This document shows positions 27,587 through 37,880 of a stretch of 64,000 nucleotides of DNA, in pieces. Position numbers and translations under genes: made by a program. The DNA is from Oceanihabitans sediminis (GTDB taxonomy: Bacteria > Bacteroidota > Bacteroidia > Flavobacteriales > Flavobacteriaceae): contig NZ_QPIG01000001.1 of NCBI RefSeq assembly GCF_003337215.1, positions 1,216,207 through 1,280,206 of the forward strand, in the 5' to 3' direction. A model generated the notes under the pieces. It ran no database searches. It was not told the DNA's origin and saw only the letters and a list, made by a program, of their open reading frames with translations. Position 1 is the stretch's first letter, and each line of letters opens with the position of its first letter.

Positions 27587-28215
27587 TGAAAGTAGCAGTT
27601 GTAGATATTAACGGAAAAGACACAGGTAGAAAGGTAGACCTTTCTAAAGATGTGTTTGCTATTGAACCTAATAATCATGCAGTATATTTGGATGTTAAAC
27701 AATATTTAGCAAACCAAAGACAAGGTACTCACAAGGCTAAAGAAAGAGCTGAGATTACTGGAAGTACTCGTAAGATTAAAAAACAAAAAGGAACTGGTAC
27801 AGCGAGAGCTGGATCAATTAAGTCTGGAGTTTTTAAAGGTGGTGGACGTATGTTCGGACCAAGACCTAGAAACTACAGTTTTAAATTAAATAAAAACTTA
27901 AAACGTTTAGCACGTAAATCTGCCTTAAGTATGAAGGCTAGTGAAAACTCAATAGTAGTTTTAGAGGATCTAAATTTCGACTCTCCAAAGACTAAAAATT
28001 TCACAAATGTGCTGAAAGCTTTAGGGTTAGAAAACAAAAAATCTTTATTTGTGTTGGGTGCTTCAAATAATAATGTATATTTGTCCTCACGCAATTTAAA
28101 AGGCTCTGAAGTTATAACTAACACAGAATTAAGTACTTACAAGATTTTAAATGCAAATCAAGTAGTGCTTTTAGAGAGTTCTTTAGAAGGAATTGAAACG
28201 AATTTAAGTAAATAA
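27586..28215 (+). CDS. rplD: Large ribosomal subunit protein L4
   Basis: L4 lines the peptide exit tunnel. The 209-residue protein has the tunnel loop [20 protein letters not shown] with [18 protein letters not shown]. In E. coli L4 also represses its own S10 operon by binding the leader, so it is the first candidate ligand for the structured leader at 26778-26893. It starts on the last base of rplC, which implies translational coupling. Confidence 0.98.
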   Translation: MKVAVVDINGKDTGRKVDLSKDVFAIEPNNHAVYLDVKQYLANQRQGTHKAKERAEITGSTRKIKKQKGTGTARAGSIKSGVFKGGGRMFGPRPRNYSFKLNKNLKRLARKSALSMKASENSIVVLEDLNFDSPKTKNFTNVLKALGLENKKSLFVLGASNNNVYLSSRNLKGSEVITNTELSTYKILNANQVVLLESSLEGIETNLSK

Positions 28216-28222
28216 GAAACAA

Positions 28223-28513
28223 ATGAATATCTTAATTAAACCGATAATCACAGAAAAAGCGACAGCTAATAGTGAGTTAAATAACTGCTATACATTTCAA
28301 GTGAATACAAAGGCGAACAAGGTAGAAATTAAAAAAGCGGTGGAAGCTGCTTATGGAGTTTCTGTTGAAAAAGTTCGTACTATAAATGTCCGTCCAGATA
28401 GAAGTACTAAGTTTACAAAAACTGGTATTCAACATGGTAAAACAAATGCTGTTAAAAAAGCAATTGTACAACTGGCGGAAGGTGAAATGATTGATTTATA
28501 CAGTAACATGTAA
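28223..28513 (+). CDS. rplW: Large ribosomal subunit protein L23
   Basis: L23 sits at the tunnel exit and docks trigger factor and SRP. The 96 residues include NILIKPIITEKATANSELN, VNTKANKVEIKKAVEAAYG and KKAIVQLAEGEMIDLYSNM, all standard for the family. It is embedded between rplD (7-base gap) and rplB (10-base gap). Confidence 0.97.
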   Translation: MNILIKPIITEKATANSELNNCYTFQVNTKANKVEIKKAVEAAYGVSVEKVRTINVRPDRSTKFTKTGIQHGKTNAVKKAIVQLAEGEMIDLYSNM

Positions 28514-28523
28514 TTAGAGACAA

Positions 28524-29348
28524 ATGTCAGTAAGAAAATTAAAACCAATCACACCAGGACAGCGATTTAGAGTAGTAAATGGGTTTGACGCCATAACTAC
28601 TGATAAGCCGGAGAAAAGTTTATTAGCTCCGAACAAAAGGTCTGGTGGTAGAAACAGTCAAGGAAAAATGACCATGCGCTATATAGGTGGAGGTCATAAA
28701 CGTAAGTATCGTATTATTGATTTTAAACGTGATAAAGCTGGAATCCCAGCAGAAGTTATGTCAATTCAGTACGATCCAAACAGAACTGCGTTCATCGCTT
28801 TATTGAACTATCAAGACGGCGAAAAAAGATATATCATTGCACAAAACGGATTGCAAGTAGGACAGAAAGTAGTTTCTGGAGATACAGCAACTCCTGATGT
28901 AGGAAATGCAATGACATTAAGTAATGTTCCTTTAGGATCAATTATTTCTTGTATAGAATTACGTCCAGGACAAGGAGCTGTTATGGCTCGTAGTGCAGGA
29001 GCTTTTGCTCAATTAGTAGCAAAAGATGGTAAATTTGTATCTGTTAAATTACCTTCAGGGGAAATACGTTTAGTATTAGCAGCTTGTATGGCTACAATAG
29101 GTGCAGTGTCTAACTCAGATCATCAACTGTTAGTGTCAGGTAAGGCTGGTAGAACAAGATGGTTAGGTAGACGTCCACGTACTAGACCAGTAGTAATGAA
29201 CCCGGTTGATCATCCAATGGGTGGTGGAGAAGGTAAGTCTGCTGGAGGACACCCTCGTTCTAGAAATGGTATACCTGCTAAAGGTTATAGAACCCGTTCT
29301 AAAACAAAAGCGAGTAATAAATATATTGTAGAACGTAGAAAGAAATAA
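28524..29348 (+). CDS. rplB: Large ribosomal subunit protein L2
   Basis: L2 is required for subunit joining and peptidyl-transferase activity. The 274 residues carry [20 protein letters not shown], the SH3-like core with [17 protein letters not shown], and the C-terminal catalytic-region loop [19 protein letters not shown] with the conserved histidine. Length and order match the family. Confidence 0.98.
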   Translation: MSVRKLKPITPGQRFRVVNGFDAITTDKPEKSLLAPNKRSGGRNSQGKMTMRYIGGGHKRKYRIIDFKRDKAGIPAEVMSIQYDPNRTAFIALLNYQDGEKRYIIAQNGLQVGQKVVSGDTATPDVGNAMTLSNVPLGSIISCIELRPGQGAVMARSAGAFAQLVAKDGKFVSVKLPSGEIRLVLAACMATIGAVSNSDHQLLVSGKAGRTRWLGRRPRTRPVVMNPVDHPMGGGEGKSAGGHPRSRNGIPAKGYRTRSKTKASNKYIVERRKK

Positions 29349-29354
29349 TAAGTC

Positions 29355-29633
29355 ATGTCAAGATCATTAAAAAAAGGACCTTACGTTCATTATAAACTAG
29401 AGAAGAAAGTTGCAGCTAACGTTGAAGCTAACAAAAAAACAGTAATCAAAACTTGGTCAAGAGCAAGTATGATTACTCCAGATTTTGTAGGACAAACAAT
29501 AGCAGTACACAACGGACGTCAATTTGTTCCAGTTTACGTAACTGAAAACATGGTAGGGCATAAGTTAGGAGAATTTTCACCAACAAGATCTTTTAGAGGT
29601 CACGCTGGTGCTAAAAATAAAGGTAAAAAGTAG
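29355..29633 (+). CDS. rpsS: Small ribosomal subunit protein S19
   Basis: S19 forms part of the 30S head and contacts L5/5S rRNA bridges. The 92 residues show [37 protein letters not shown] and [15 protein letters not shown], which are diagnostic. It is 6 bases from both neighbours. Confidence 0.98.
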   Translation: MSRSLKKGPYVHYKLEKKVAANVEANKKTVIKTWSRASMITPDFVGQTIAVHNGRQFVPVYVTENMVGHKLGEFSPTRSFRGHAGAKNKGKK

Positions 29634-29639
29634 AAAGCT

Positions 29640-30047
29640 ATGGGAAGTCGTAAAAAACAAATGGCAGACGCTATTAAAGAAGCAAAAAAGGAAATCGCTT
29701 TTGCTAAACTTAATAACTGTCCTACATCACCAAGGAAAATGCGTTTAGTAGCCGATTTAGTAAGAGGTGAACGCGTAGAGAAAGCTTTAAATATCTTAAA
29801 ATTTAGCCAAAAAGAAGCTTCAAATCGTTTAGAGAAATTGTTATTGTCTGCAATTGCAAACTGGCAAGCTAAAAACGAAGACGCAAGTCTAGAAGACGCT
29901 GAATTAATAGTAAAAGAGATTAGAGTAGATGGCGGATCTATGTTAAAAAGATTACGTCCAGCACCACAAGGTCGTGCACACAGAATAAGAAAGCGCTCAA
30001 ACCACGTAACAATCGTTGTGGGAGCTAACAATAACACACAAAGCTAA
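29640..30047 (+). CDS. rplV: Large ribosomal subunit protein L22
   Basis: L22 spans the exit tunnel with its long beta-hairpin. The 135 residues include [40 protein letters not shown] and the hairpin [20 protein letters not shown]. An N-terminal extension of about 15 residues ([18 protein letters not shown]) precedes the core, as usual in Bacteroidota. Confidence 0.97.
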   Translation: MGSRKKQMADAIKEAKKEIAFAKLNNCPTSPRKMRLVADLVRGERVEKALNILKFSQKEASNRLEKLLLSAIANWQAKNEDASLEDAELIVKEIRVDGGSMLKRLRPAPQGRAHRIRKRSNHVTIVVGANNNTQS

Positions 30048-30054
30048 GATAGAA

Positions 30055-30771
30055 ATGGGACAAAAAACAAATCCAATCGGGAATCGCTTAGGAATTATCA
30101 GAGGATGGGAATCTAACTGGTATGGAGGAAACGATTACGGCGATAAACTTGCCGAAGACGATAAGATCAGAAAATACGTTCATGCACGTTTATCAAAAGC
30201 TAGTGTTTCAAGAGTAATTATCGAAAGAACTCTTAAACTTGTAACCGTTACTATCACTACTGCTAGACCTGGTATCATTATCGGAAAAGGTGGACAAGAG
30301 GTAGACAAGTTAAAAGAAGAGCTGAAGAAAATTACAGGTAAAGAGGTTCAAATAAACATATTTGAAATCAAAAGACCAGAACTTGACGCATTTTTAGTAG
30401 CATCAAGTATTGCACGTCAAATCGAAAACCGTATCTCATACAGACGAGCAATCAAGATGGCTATCGCTGCTACAATGCGAATGAATGCAGAAGGAATAAA
30501 AATTCAAATTAGTGGTCGTTTAAACGGAGCTGAAATGGCACGTAGTGAGCACTATAAAGAAGGACGTATTCCATTATCAACCTTTAGAGCTGATATTGAC
30601 TATGCTTTAGTTGAGGCACATACTACTTACGGTAGATTAGGTGTGAAAGTATGGATCATGAAAGGCGAGGTTTATGGTAAAAGAGAACTTTCTCCACTTG
30701 TTGGTTTATCTAAGAAGCAAGGAAAAGGTGGACGCGGTGGAAATAAGAACCAATCTCGTCGTAGAAAGTAA
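30055..30771 (+). CDS. rpsC: Small ribosomal subunit protein S3
   Basis: S3 shapes the mRNA entry channel and has helicase-like activity with S4 and S5. The 238-residue protein starts [20 protein letters not shown], has a KH domain with [20 protein letters not shown], and the C-terminal core [20 protein letters not shown]. The ATG at 30055 is the family start; an in-frame ATG at 30016 would run back into rplV. A basic tail ([19 protein letters not shown]) closes it. Confidence 0.98.
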   Translation: MGQKTNPIGNRLGIIRGWESNWYGGNDYGDKLAEDDKIRKYVHARLSKASVSRVIIERTLKLVTVTITTARPGIIIGKGGQEVDKLKEELKKITGKEVQINIFEIKRPELDAFLVASSIARQIENRISYRRAIKMAIAATMRMNAEGIKIQISGRLNGAEMARSEHYKEGRIPLSTFRADIDYALVEAHTTYGRLGVKVWIMKGEVYGKRELSPLVGLSKKQGKGGRGGNKNQSRRRK

Positions 30772-30791
30772 TTTTTTAAAGAAAAGAAAAA

Positions 30792-31211
30792 ATGTTACAG
30801 CCTAAAAGAACAAAATTTAGAAAAATGCAAAAAGGACGTATGAAGGGGAACTCTGGTAGAGGTCACCAATTATCATACGGTACTTTTGGAATAAAATCAT
30901 TAGATTCAAACTTTTTAACTTCACGTCAAATAGAAGCTGCACGTATTGCTGCTACTCGTTACATGAAAAGAGAAGGATCATTGTGGATTAAAATCTTTCC
31001 AGATAAACCAATCACAAAGAAACCTCTTGAAGTACGTATGGGTAAAGGAAAAGGTGCTGTAGAATATTGGGCAGCTGTAGTTAAACCAGGTAGAATCTTA
31101 TTTGAAGTAGGAGGAGTGCCTTTAGAAGTAGCGCAAGAAGCTCTTCGTTTAGCTGCACAAAAACTACCAGTTAAAACTAAGTTTGTAATTGCTAGAGATT
31201 ATCAAGCATAA
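30792..31211 (+). CDS. rplP: Large ribosomal subunit protein L16
   Basis: L16 binds near the A-site tRNA elbow. The 139 residues start [20 protein letters not shown] and include [20 protein letters not shown] and [19 protein letters not shown], fixed markers of the family. Confidence 0.98.
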   Translation: MLQPKRTKFRKMQKGRMKGNSGRGHQLSYGTFGIKSLDSNFLTSRQIEAARIAATRYMKREGSLWIKIFPDKPITKKPLEVRMGKGKGAVEYWAAVVKPGRILFEVGGVPLEVAQEALRLAAQKLPVKTKFVIARDYQA

Positions 31212-31223
31212 TAATTTAAGATG

Positions 31224-31415
31224 ATGAAACAATCAGAAATTAAAGAATTATCTACTGCTGAGTTACAAGAGAAACTTAGTGAGACTAGAAAAAGTTATTC
31301 AGACCTTAAAATGGCTCATGTAGTCTCTCCTTTAGAGAATCCTATTCAGATACGTTCTGTAAGAAGAACAGTAGCTAGAATTGCGACTGAATTAACTAAA
31401 AGAGAATTACAATAA
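31224..31415 (+). CDS. rpmC: Large ribosomal subunit protein L29
   Basis: L29 is a small helical protein at the tunnel exit beside L23. The 63 residues start [20 protein letters not shown] and include [19 protein letters not shown]. Two ATG codons are adjacent (31221 and 31224); I chose the second because family members begin with a single Met before KxSEIKEL. Using the first would add one residue. Confidence 0.95.
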   Translation: MKQSEIKELSTAELQEKLSETRKSYSDLKMAHVVSPLENPIQIRSVRRTVARIATELTKRELQ

Positions 31416-31428
31416 TTCAGCTGAAAAG

Positions 31429-31686
31429 ATGGAAAAAAGAAACTTAAGAAAAGAACGTATTGGTGTAGTTACTTCTAACAAAATGGAGAAATCTATTGTT
31501 GTAGCAGAGGTAAAAAAAGTAAAACACCCTATGTATGGTAAGTTCGTGTTAAAAACAAAAAAATATGTTGCACACGACGAAACAAACGACTGTAACATTG
31601 GAGATACAGTAAAGATCATGGAAACTAGACCTTTATCTAAATCTAAATGTTGGAGATTAGTTGAAATAATAGAAAGAGCTAAATAA
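31429..31686 (+). CDS. rpsQ: Small ribosomal subunit protein S17
   Basis: S17 is a primary 16S rRNA binder with an OB fold. The 85 residues include [40 protein letters not shown] and [20 protein letters not shown]. It ends 2 bases before rplN, the start of the spc-type gene order. Confidence 0.98.
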   Translation: MEKRNLRKERIGVVTSNKMEKSIVVAEVKKVKHPMYGKFVLKTKKYVAHDETNDCNIGDTVKIMETRPLSKSKCWRLVEIIERAK

Positions 31687-31688
31687 TT

Positions 31689-32057
31689 ATGGTACAGACA
31701 GAATCAAGATTAAAAGTAGCTGATAACACTGGAGCAAAAGAGGTATTAACCATTCGTGTTCTAGGTGGAACAAAGAAGAGATATGCTTCTGTAGGTGACA
31801 AAATTGTTGTTACAGTTAAAGATGCAACTCCTAACGGAAACGTGAAAAAAGGAGCTGTTTCTACTGCAGTAGTTATTCGTACTAAAAAAGAAGTAAGACG
31901 TCCAGACGGATCTTATATAAGATTTGATGACAATGCTTGTGTACTTTTAAACCCAACTGGTGAAATGAAAGGAACACGTGTATTTGGACCTGTTGCTAGA
32001 GAACTTCGTGATAAACAATTCATGAAAATTGTATCATTAGCACCAGAAGTGCTTTAA
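31689..32057 (+). CDS. rplN: Large ribosomal subunit protein L14
   Basis: L14 lies at the subunit interface and is the docking site for RsfS. The 122 residues start [20 protein letters not shown] and contain [20 protein letters not shown] and [20 protein letters not shown], matching the family over its full length. Confidence 0.98.
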   Translation: MVQTESRLKVADNTGAKEVLTIRVLGGTKKRYASVGDKIVVTVKDATPNGNVKKGAVSTAVVIRTKKEVRRPDGSYIRFDDNACVLLNPTGEMKGTRVFGPVARELRDKQFMKIVSLAPEVL

Positions 32058-32069
32058 TACATTAAAAAA

Positions 32070-32381
32070 ATGACAAAGCTCAAAATAAAATCAGGAGATA
32101 CAGTAAGAGTAATCGCTGGAGACCATAAAGGTTCAGAAGGTAAAGTTCTTAGAGTATTAACCGATAAGAATAAAGCGATCGTTGAGGGAATTAACATGGT
32201 GAAGAAACATACTAAACCAAGTGCACAAAACCCACAAGGAGGAATCGTAGAAAAAGAAGCTTCAATTCAAATTTCTAACTTATCTTTGTTGACTTCAAAA
32301 GGAGAAACAACAAGAGTTGGATTCAGAATGGAAGGCGACAAGAAAGTAAGATTTTCAAAAAAATCTAATGAAGTAATATAG
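32070..32381 (+). CDS. rplX: Large ribosomal subunit protein L24
   Basis: L24 starts 50S assembly. The 103-residue protein has the KOW motif [20 protein letters not shown] near its N-terminus and [20 protein letters not shown] in the middle. The stop is 2 bases from the rplE ATG. Confidence 0.98.
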   Translation: MTKLKIKSGDTVRVIAGDHKGSEGKVLRVLTDKNKAIVEGINMVKKHTKPSAQNPQGGIVEKEASIQISNLSLLTSKGETTRVGFRMEGDKKVRFSKKSNEVI

Positions 32382-32383
32382 TT

Positions 32384-32935
32384 ATGGCATATACACCTAG
32401 ACTTAAAGAAGAGTATAAAAGCAAAGTAATTGCAACTCTTACAGAAGAATTTGGTTATAAAAATGTAATGCAAGTACCTAAACTTACTAAGATAGTTTTA
32501 TCTAAAGGAGTTGGTGCTGCAGTTGCAGATAAAAAGTTAATCGACTACGCAGTAGAAGAATTAACAACTATAACTGGACAAAAAGCTGTAGCGACAATAT
32601 CTAAAAAAGACGTTGCATCTTTCAAATTACGTAAAGGAATGCCAATTGGGGCAAAAGTAACTTTACGTGGTGAAAGAATGTATGAATTCTTAGATCGTTT
32701 AATCACTAGTGCCTTACCACGTGTAAGAGACTTTAGTGGAATTAAAGCGACTGGCTTTGACGGAAGAGGTAACTACAACTTAGGTATTACTGAACAAATT
32801 ATCTTCCCAGAGATCGATATCGATAAGGTAAACAGAATCTCAGGTATGGATATTACATTTGTTACAACCGCAGATACAGATAAAGAAGCAAAATCATTAT
32901 TAACAGAACTAGGATTACCTTTTCAAAAGAACTAA
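32384..32935 (+). CDS. rplE: Large ribosomal subunit protein L5
   Basis: L5 carries 5S rRNA into the central protuberance. The 183 residues include [60 protein letters not shown] and the C-terminal [20 protein letters not shown]. In E. coli the S8 repressor site overlaps rplE; here I do not see an equivalent fold at the rplE start. Confidence 0.98.
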   Translation: MAYTPRLKEEYKSKVIATLTEEFGYKNVMQVPKLTKIVLSKGVGAAVADKKLIDYAVEELTTITGQKAVATISKKDVASFKLRKGMPIGAKVTLRGERMYEFLDRLITSALPRVRDFSGIKATGFDGRGNYNLGITEQIIFPEIDIDKVNRISGMDITFVTTADTDKEAKSLLTELGLPFQKN

Positions 32936-32938
32936 GTT

Positions 32939-33208
32939 ATGGCTAAAGAATCAATGAAAGCCCGCGAGGTGAAAAGAGCAAAAACAGTAGCAAAATACGC
33001 TGAGAAACGTAAAGCTTTAAAAGAAGCTGGAGACTACGAAGCATTACAAAAGCTACCTAAAAATGCTTCGCCAGTGCGTATGCACAATAGATGTAAATTA
33101 ACAGGAAGACCAAAAGGATACATGCGTACCTTTGGAATCTCTCGTGTTACATTTAGAGAAATGGCGAATAATGGTTTAATCCCAGGGGTTAAGAAAGCAA
33201 GTTGGTAA
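32939..33208 (+). CDS. rpsN: Small ribosomal subunit protein S14 (zinc-free form)
   Basis: S14 completes the 30S head. The 89-residue protein is the long, zinc-independent form: the core [20 protein letters not shown] has a single cysteine rather than the CxxC pairs of the 61-residue zinc form. It ends [14 protein letters not shown] 67-base gap with a hairpin follows, the longest break in the cluster between rplC and rpsM. Confidence 0.98.
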   Translation: MAKESMKAREVKRAKTVAKYAEKRKALKEAGDYEALQKLPKNASPVRMHNRCKLTGRPKGYMRTFGISRVTFREMANNGLIPGVKKASW

Positions 33209-33229
33209 TATTATTATAATCAGATTTTA

Positions 33230-33253
33230 GGTTCAACACCAACGTTGAAAACC
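33230..33253 (+). promoter_or_regulatory. Hairpin in the rpsN-rpsH gap
   Basis: GGTTCAAC (33230-33237) pairs with GTTGAAAACC (33244-33253) with one bulged A and a loop of about six bases. No T tract follows, so it is not a terminator. Lying 22 bases ahead of rpsH in an otherwise tightly packed cluster, it may be a translational control or RNA-processing site; S8 is a candidate ligand by analogy with the spc operon, not from sequence identity. Confidence 0.4.
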
Positions 33254-33275
33254 AAGATCACAAAATCAATTAGTT

Positions 33276-33674
33276 ATGTACACAGATCCAATAGCGGATT
33301 ATTTAACTAGAATTAGAAATGCAGTTAGAGCAAACCACAGAGTGGTTGAAATTCCTGCATCTAATCTAAAGAAAGAAATTACTAAAATATTATTCGATCA
33401 AGGATATATTTTAAGTTACAAGTTCGACGATTCTTCAATACAAGGAACAATTAAAATTGCTCTTAAGTATAATAAAGAAACAAAAGAACCAGTAATCAAG
33501 AAAATTCAAAGAATCAGTAAACCAGGTTTACGTAAATATTCAAGTTCTAAAGATCTTCCTAGAATCTTAAACGGTCTTGGTATTGCTATCGTTTCTACTT
33601 CTCACGGTGTAATGACAGGCAAACAAGCACAAAGAGAAAAAGTAGGTGGAGAAGTACTTTGTTACGTTTACTAA
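33276..33674 (+). CDS. rpsH: Small ribosomal subunit protein S8
   Basis: S8 is a core 16S binder of the 30S platform and a known feedback repressor of the spc operon in E. coli. The 132 residues start MYTDPIADYLTRIRNAVRAN and end with VSTSHGVMTGKQAQREKVGG and EVLCYVY, which are family hallmarks. Confidence 0.98.
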   Translation: MYTDPIADYLTRIRNAVRANHRVVEIPASNLKKEITKILFDQGYILSYKFDDSSIQGTIKIALKYNKETKEPVIKKIQRISKPGLRKYSSSKDLPRILNGLGIAIVSTSHGVMTGKQAQREKVGGEVLCYVY

Positions 33675-33691
33675 TTTAAAGCCCAAAAGAA

Positions 33692-34234
33692 ATGTCAAGA
33701 ATAGGAAATAATCCAGTAGCCATTCCAGAAGGCGTAACAGTAGATATTAAAGATAATACTCTAACTGTAAAAGGTAAATTAGGAGAATTAACACAAACTT
33801 TTGATACTATTGATATCAAAGTGGAAGAAGGAAACGTATATGTTACTCGTTCTTCTGACTCAAAAGAGAACAAATCAAAACATGGTTTATACAGATCATT
33901 AGTATATAACATGATTGAAGGTGTATCTAAAGGATGGACTTTAAGTTTAGAGTTAGTTGGTGTAGGATATAGAGCATCAAACCAAGGTCAAAAATTAGAT
34001 TTAGCTTTAGGTTTCTCTCACAATATAGTTATGGATATCGCTCCTGAAGTTAAGATTGAAACAATCTCAGATAAAGGTAAAAATCCAATCATCAAGTTAA
34101 CTTCTTTCGATAAACAATTAGTAGGTCAAGTTGCTGCAAAGATTCGTGGCTTCCGTAAACCAGAACCTTACAAAGGAAAAGGTATTAAGTTTGTTGGAGA
34201 AGAATTAAGAAGAAAAGCAGGTAAATCAGCTTAA
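33692..34234 (+). CDS. rplF: Large ribosomal subunit protein L6
   Basis: L6 lies near the GTPase-associated centre and sarcin-ricin loop. The 180 residues start MSRIGNNPVAIPEGVTVDIK and include SLELVGVGYRASNQGQKLDL and the second-domain motif IRGFRKPEPYKGKGIKFVGE. Confidence 0.98.
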   Translation: MSRIGNNPVAIPEGVTVDIKDNTLTVKGKLGELTQTFDTIDIKVEEGNVYVTRSSDSKENKSKHGLYRSLVYNMIEGVSKGWTLSLELVGVGYRASNQGQKLDLALGFSHNIVMDIAPEVKIETISDKGKNPIIKLTSFDKQLVGQVAAKIRGFRKPEPYKGKGIKFVGEELRRKAGKSA

Positions 34235-34244
34235 TAAATAAGTT

Positions 34245-34601
34245 ATGGCACTATCAAAGTACGAAAGAAGAATAAGAATTAAAAACAGAATACGTAAGAT
34301 TGTTACAGGCACAGAAGCTAGACCAAGATTATCTGTTTTTAGAAGTAATAAAGAAATTTATGCTCAAATAGTAGATGACGTAACTGGTAAAACTATCAGT
34401 GCAGCATCTTCAAGAGATAAAGACATTAGTTCTGCTAAAGGAAGTAAAACAGAAGTAGCTGCATTAGTAGGTAAGTCTGTTGCCGAAAAAGCAATGAAAT
34501 TAGGTATCAACACTATCTCTTTTGATAGAGGTGGATACTTATACCACGGAAGAGTAAAATCATTAGCTGAAGGAGCTAGAGAAGCAGGACTTAAATTCTA
34601 A
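34245..34601 (+). CDS. rplR: Large ribosomal subunit protein L18
   Basis: L18 binds 5S rRNA with L5. The 118-residue protein has the basic N-terminus [20 protein letters not shown], then [20 protein letters not shown] and the ending [20 protein letters not shown]. Confidence 0.98.
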   Translation: MALSKYERRIRIKNRIRKIVTGTEARPRLSVFRSNKEIYAQIVDDVTGKTISAASSRDKDISSAKGSKTEVAALVGKSVAEKAMKLGINTISFDRGGYLYHGRVKSLAEGAREAGLKF

Positions 34602-34607
34602 GAAATT

Positions 34608-35132
34608 ATGTATCATAAATACAAAAACGCAGAGTTAGTAAAACCAAGTGGATTAGATCTTAAAGATCGTTTAGTTGGTGTACAAAGAGTTACAAAAGTA
34701 ACAAAAGGTGGTAGAGCATTTGGTTTTTCAGCAATCGTAGTGGTTGGTGATGAGGCTGGTGTTGTAGGACACGGTTTAGGAAAATCTAAAGACGTTGCAA
34801 GTGCAATTGCAAAAGCAGTTGAAGACGCTAAGAAAAACCTAGTACGTATCCCACTTAACAAAGGTACTTTACCACATGAACAAAAAGGGAAATATGGTGG
34901 AGCAAGAGTAAACATCATACCTGCATCTGCCGGTACCGGAGTAATTGCTGGTGGAGCTGTAAGAACAGTTCTTGAGGCAGTTGGAGTACAAGATGTTTTA
35001 TCTAAATCACAAGGTTCATCAAACCCTCATAACGTAGTAAAAGCAACTTTTGATGCTTTATTACAGTTAAGAGATGCTGGAACAATTGCTCGTGATAGAG
35101 GAGTTTCTCTTGAAAAAGTTTTTAAAGGATAA
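34608..35132 (+). CDS. rpsE: Small ribosomal subunit protein S5
   Basis: S5 helps set decoding accuracy next to S4. The 174 residues include the double-stranded-RNA-binding-like domain [20 protein letters not shown] and the C-terminal domain [20 protein letters not shown] and [20 protein letters not shown]. Positions lining the S4 interface look ordinary. Confidence 0.98.
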   Translation: MYHKYKNAELVKPSGLDLKDRLVGVQRVTKVTKGGRAFGFSAIVVVGDEAGVVGHGLGKSKDVASAIAKAVEDAKKNLVRIPLNKGTLPHEQKGKYGGARVNIIPASAGTGVIAGGAVRTVLEAVGVQDVLSKSQGSSNPHNVVKATFDALLQLRDAGTIARDRGVSLEKVFKG

Positions 35133-35143
35133 AAAGGAAAACG

Positions 35144-35326
35144 ATGGCAAAGATAAAAGTAACAAAAGTAAGAAGTGCAATCAATCGTACACAAAGACAA
35201 AAAAGAACTTTAGAAGCTCTTGGTCTTAAAAAGATTGGTCAAGTAGTAGAGCACGATGCCACTCCAAATATCCTTGGAATGGTATCTAAAATTTCACATT
35301 TAGTTTCTGTTGAAGAAACAAAATAA
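35144..35326 (+). CDS. rpmD: Large ribosomal subunit protein L30
   Basis: L30 is a small ferredoxin-fold protein. All 60 residues fit the family: IKVTKVRSAINRTQRQKRTL, then LGLKKIGQVVEHDATPNILG and MVSKISHLVSVEE. Confidence 0.97.
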   Translation: MAKIKVTKVRSAINRTQRQKRTLEALGLKKIGQVVEHDATPNILGMVSKISHLVSVEETK

Positions 35327-35340
35327 TATAACACTTACAA

Positions 35341-35793
35341 ATGGATTTAAGTAATTTAAAACCTGCAGAAGGTTCAGTAAAAAATCAAGGAAAAAGAGTA
35401 GGTCGTGGACAAGGTTCTGGTAAAGGTGGTACTGCAACTCGTGGTCACAAAGGAGCTAAATCTCGTTCAGGATACTCTAAGAAAGTTGGTTTTGAGGGAG
35501 GTCAAATGCCTTTACAACGTCGTGTTCCTAAATTTGGATTTACAAATATTAACCGTAAAGAGCATCAAGGAATTAACTTAGATACGCTACAACAGTTAGT
35601 AGATGATAAGAAAATTACAGACACACTTGATTTAGATACTATGGTTTCTTTACGTTTAGCTGGAAAAAATGATCTAGTTAAAATATTAGGACGTGGTGAA
35701 TTAAAATCTAAATTAACAGTAACAGCTCATAAATTTACAGCAACTGCAAAGGCAGCTATCGAAGCGGCTGGAGGAGAAGCAGTAACTTTATAA
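35341..35793 (+). CDS. rplO: Large ribosomal subunit protein L15
   Basis: L15 spans domains of 23S rRNA. The 150 residues hold the glycine-arginine-rich N-terminal arm GKRVGRGQGSGKGGTATRGH and KVGFEGGQMPLQRRVPKFGF, and end with KFTATAKAAIEAAGGEAVTL. It precedes secY by 13 bases. Confidence 0.98.
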   Translation: MDLSNLKPAEGSVKNQGKRVGRGQGSGKGGTATRGHKGAKSRSGYSKKVGFEGGQMPLQRRVPKFGFTNINRKEHQGINLDTLQQLVDDKKITDTLDLDTMVSLRLAGKNDLVKILGRGELKSKLTVTAHKFTATAKAAIEAAGGEAVTL

Positions 35794-35806
35794 TCAACTA
35801 AGAAGC

Positions 35807-37150
35807 ATGAAGTTTATAGAGACATTAAAGAATGTTTGGAAAATAGAAGAACTAAGAAACCGTATAATCTTAACATTAGGGTTACTTTTAGTGTATCGTT
35901 TTGGAGCGCAAGTAGTACTTCCGGGTATTGATGCATCTCAATTAGCAGGTATACAAGGTAACACAGAAGATGGTTTATTAGGTTTATTAAACGCATTTAC
36001 AGGTGGAGCATTCGCTAACGCATCTGTTTTTGCTTTAGGTATTATGCCATACATTTCTGCTTCTATTGTAGTACAGTTAATGGGAATAGCTATTCCTTAC
36101 TTACAAAAACTACAAAAAGAAGGAGCTAGTGGTCAAAAGAAAATCACGCAAATTACACGTTGGTTAACCATAGCTATATGTCTAGTGCAAGCACCAGGAT
36201 ATTTAGCAAGTTTACCAGCATTAGGTATTCCACAATCAGCCTTTTTATTAGGTCAAGGTGGATTATTCTATTTCTCATCTATCGTTATTTTAGTAACAGG
36301 GTGTATTTTTGCAATGTGGTTAGGTGAGAAGATTACAGACAAAGGTATTGGTAATGGTATTTCATTATTAATTATGGTTGGTATTATTGCTACTCTACCT
36401 AAAAACTTCTTACTAAATGCATCTTCAAGATTAGAAGGAAATAACGTAATGTTAATCCTTTTTGAACTAGTAATTTGGTTAGCTATCATTGCAGCATCTG
36501 TGCTATTAGTAATGGCAGTTAGAAAAATTGCCGTACAATACGCAAGAAGAACTGCTTCTGGTGGTTACGAAAAAAACGTATTTGGTTCAAGACAATATAT
36601 TCCATTAAAGCTTAACGCTTCAGGAGTAATGCCAATTATCTTTGCTCAAGCAATTATGTTTGTTCCAGGTTTAATAGGTGGTTCTTCTTTCTTAAAAGAT
36701 ACAGCGGCTGGACAGTGGATGCAGACTAATTTTTCTGATATGTTTGGATTCTGGTACAACTTAATATTTGCTTTATTAATTATAGTATTCACATACTTCT
36801 ATACAGCAATTACAGTACCTACAAACAAAATGGCAGACGATTTAAAACGAAGCGGTGGATTTATTCCAGGTATTCGTCCAGGATCAGAAACTTCTGAATA
36901 TTTAGATAAGATTATGTCTCAAATAACATTACCGGGTTCTATATTCTTAGCACTTATTGCTGTGTTCCCAGCATTTATAGTAAAGCTAATGAATGTGCAA
37001 TCAGGTTGGGCCTTATTTTTTGGTGGAACATCACTATTAATTATGGTTGGAGTTGCGATAGATACTATGCAACAGGTGAATTCTTACTTGTTAAATAGAC
37101 ACTATGATGGCTTGATGAAAACTGGTAAAAATAGAAAAGCAGTAGCTTAA
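35807..37150 (+). CDS. secY: Protein translocase subunit SecY
   Basis: SecY is the channel of the Sec translocon in the inner membrane. The 447-residue protein has ten predicted membrane segments, the opening [20 protein letters not shown], the segment [20 protein letters not shown], the cytoplasmic loop [20 protein letters not shown] with the conserved NxxGVMP (NASGVMPII) and the C-terminal [10 protein letters not shown] tail. It is the usual secY of the ribosomal block. Confidence 0.98.
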   Translation: MKFIETLKNVWKIEELRNRIILTLGLLLVYRFGAQVVLPGIDASQLAGIQGNTEDGLLGLLNAFTGGAFANASVFALGIMPYISASIVVQLMGIAIPYLQKLQKEGASGQKKITQITRWLTIAICLVQAPGYLASLPALGIPQSAFLLGQGGLFYFSSIVILVTGCIFAMWLGEKITDKGIGNGISLLIMVGIIATLPKNFLLNASSRLEGNNVMLILFELVIWLAIIAASVLLVMAVRKIAVQYARRTASGGYEKNVFGSRQYIPLKLNASGVMPIIFAQAIMFVPGLIGGSSFLKDTAAGQWMQTNFSDMFGFWYNLIFALLIIVFTYFYTAITVPTNKMADDLKRSGGFIPGIRPGSETSEYLDKIMSQITLPGSIFLALIAVFPAFIVKLMNVQSGWALFFGGTSLLIMVGVAIDTMQQVNSYLLNRHYDGLMKTGKNRKAVA

Positions 37151-37160
37151 TTATAATACT

Positions 37161-37376
37161 ATGGCAAAACAAGCAGCAATAGAACAAGACGGAACAATTA
37201 TTGAAGCATTATCAAATGCAATGTTTCGTGTTGAATTAGAAAATGGTCACATTGTGACAGCACATATTTCTGGTAAAATGCGTATGCATTACATTAAATT
37301 GTTACCTGGAGATAAAGTAAAATTAGAAATGAGTCCTTACGATTTAACTAAGGCTCGAATAACTTATAGATACTAA
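37161..37376 (+). CDS. infA: Translation initiation factor IF-1
   Basis: IF-1 occupies the A site during initiation. The 71-residue protein is a single S1/OB fold: [60 protein letters not shown]. It lies between secY and rpmJ, each about 10 bases away. Confidence 0.98.
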   Translation: MAKQAAIEQDGTIIEALSNAMFRVELENGHIVTAHISGKMRMHYIKLLPGDKVKLEMSPYDLTKARITYRY

Positions 37377-37386
37377 TACTAATACG

Positions 37387-37503
37387 ATGAAAGTTAGAGC
37401 ATCAGTTAAAAAAAGAAGCGCAGATTGCAAAATAGTGCGTAGAAAAGGAAGACTTTACGTAATTAACAAAAAGAATCCTAGATTCAAACAAAGACAAGGA
37501 TAA
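37387..37503 (+). CDS. rpmJ: Large ribosomal subunit protein L36 (non-zinc form)
   Basis: This 38-residue gene lies in the gap between infA and rpsM. It translates as [20 protein letters not shown] followed by [18 protein letters not shown]. Length and motif match L36. The CxxC-C-H zinc ligands of the zinc form are reduced to one cysteine (C14), so this is the zinc-independent form. Confidence 0.97.
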   Translation: MKVRASVKKRSADCKIVRRKGRLYVINKKNPRFKQRQG

Positions 37504-37505
37504 TT

Positions 37506-37880
37506 ATGGCAAGAATTGCAGGTGTAGACATACCAAAACAAAAAAGAGGAGTAATCTCTTTAACTTATATCTACGGAGTAGGTAGAAGTAGAGCAAAAGA
37601 AATTTTAGCTAGCGCTAAAGTTGACGAAAGTATAAAAGTTCAAGATTGGAACGACGACCAAATATCAGCTATTCGTGATGCTGTTGGAAGTTATACAATC
37701 GAAGGTGAATTACGTTCTGAAACGCAATTAAACATTAAGCGATTAATGGATATTGGATGTTACAGAGGTATTCGTCACAGATCTGGTCTTCCTTTAAGAG
37801 GGCAACGTACTAAGAACAACTCTAGAACTAGAAAAGGTAGAAGAAAAACTGTTGCTAACAAGAAAAAAGCAACTAAATAA
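37506..37880 (+). CDS. rpsM: Small ribosomal subunit protein S13
   Basis: S13 contacts P-site tRNA and L5 across the subunit interface. The 124 residues start [20 protein letters not shown], have the helix-two-turn-helix motif [20 protein letters not shown], and the basic ending [20 protein letters not shown]. It opens the alpha-type cluster 2 bases after rpmJ. Confidence 0.98.
   Translation: MARIAGVDIPKQKRGVISLTYIYGVGRSRAKEILASAKVDESIKVQDWNDDQISAIRDAVGSYTIEGELRSETQLNIKRLMDIGCYRGIRHRSGLPLRGQRTKNNSRTRKGRRKTVANKKKATK

Noticed and set aside
29600..30037. 145-codon reverse-strand open frame opposite rplV
   Set aside because: It is fully antisense to a certain ribosomal gene, and its composition is a mirror of rplV codon use; no homology to a known protein is seen.
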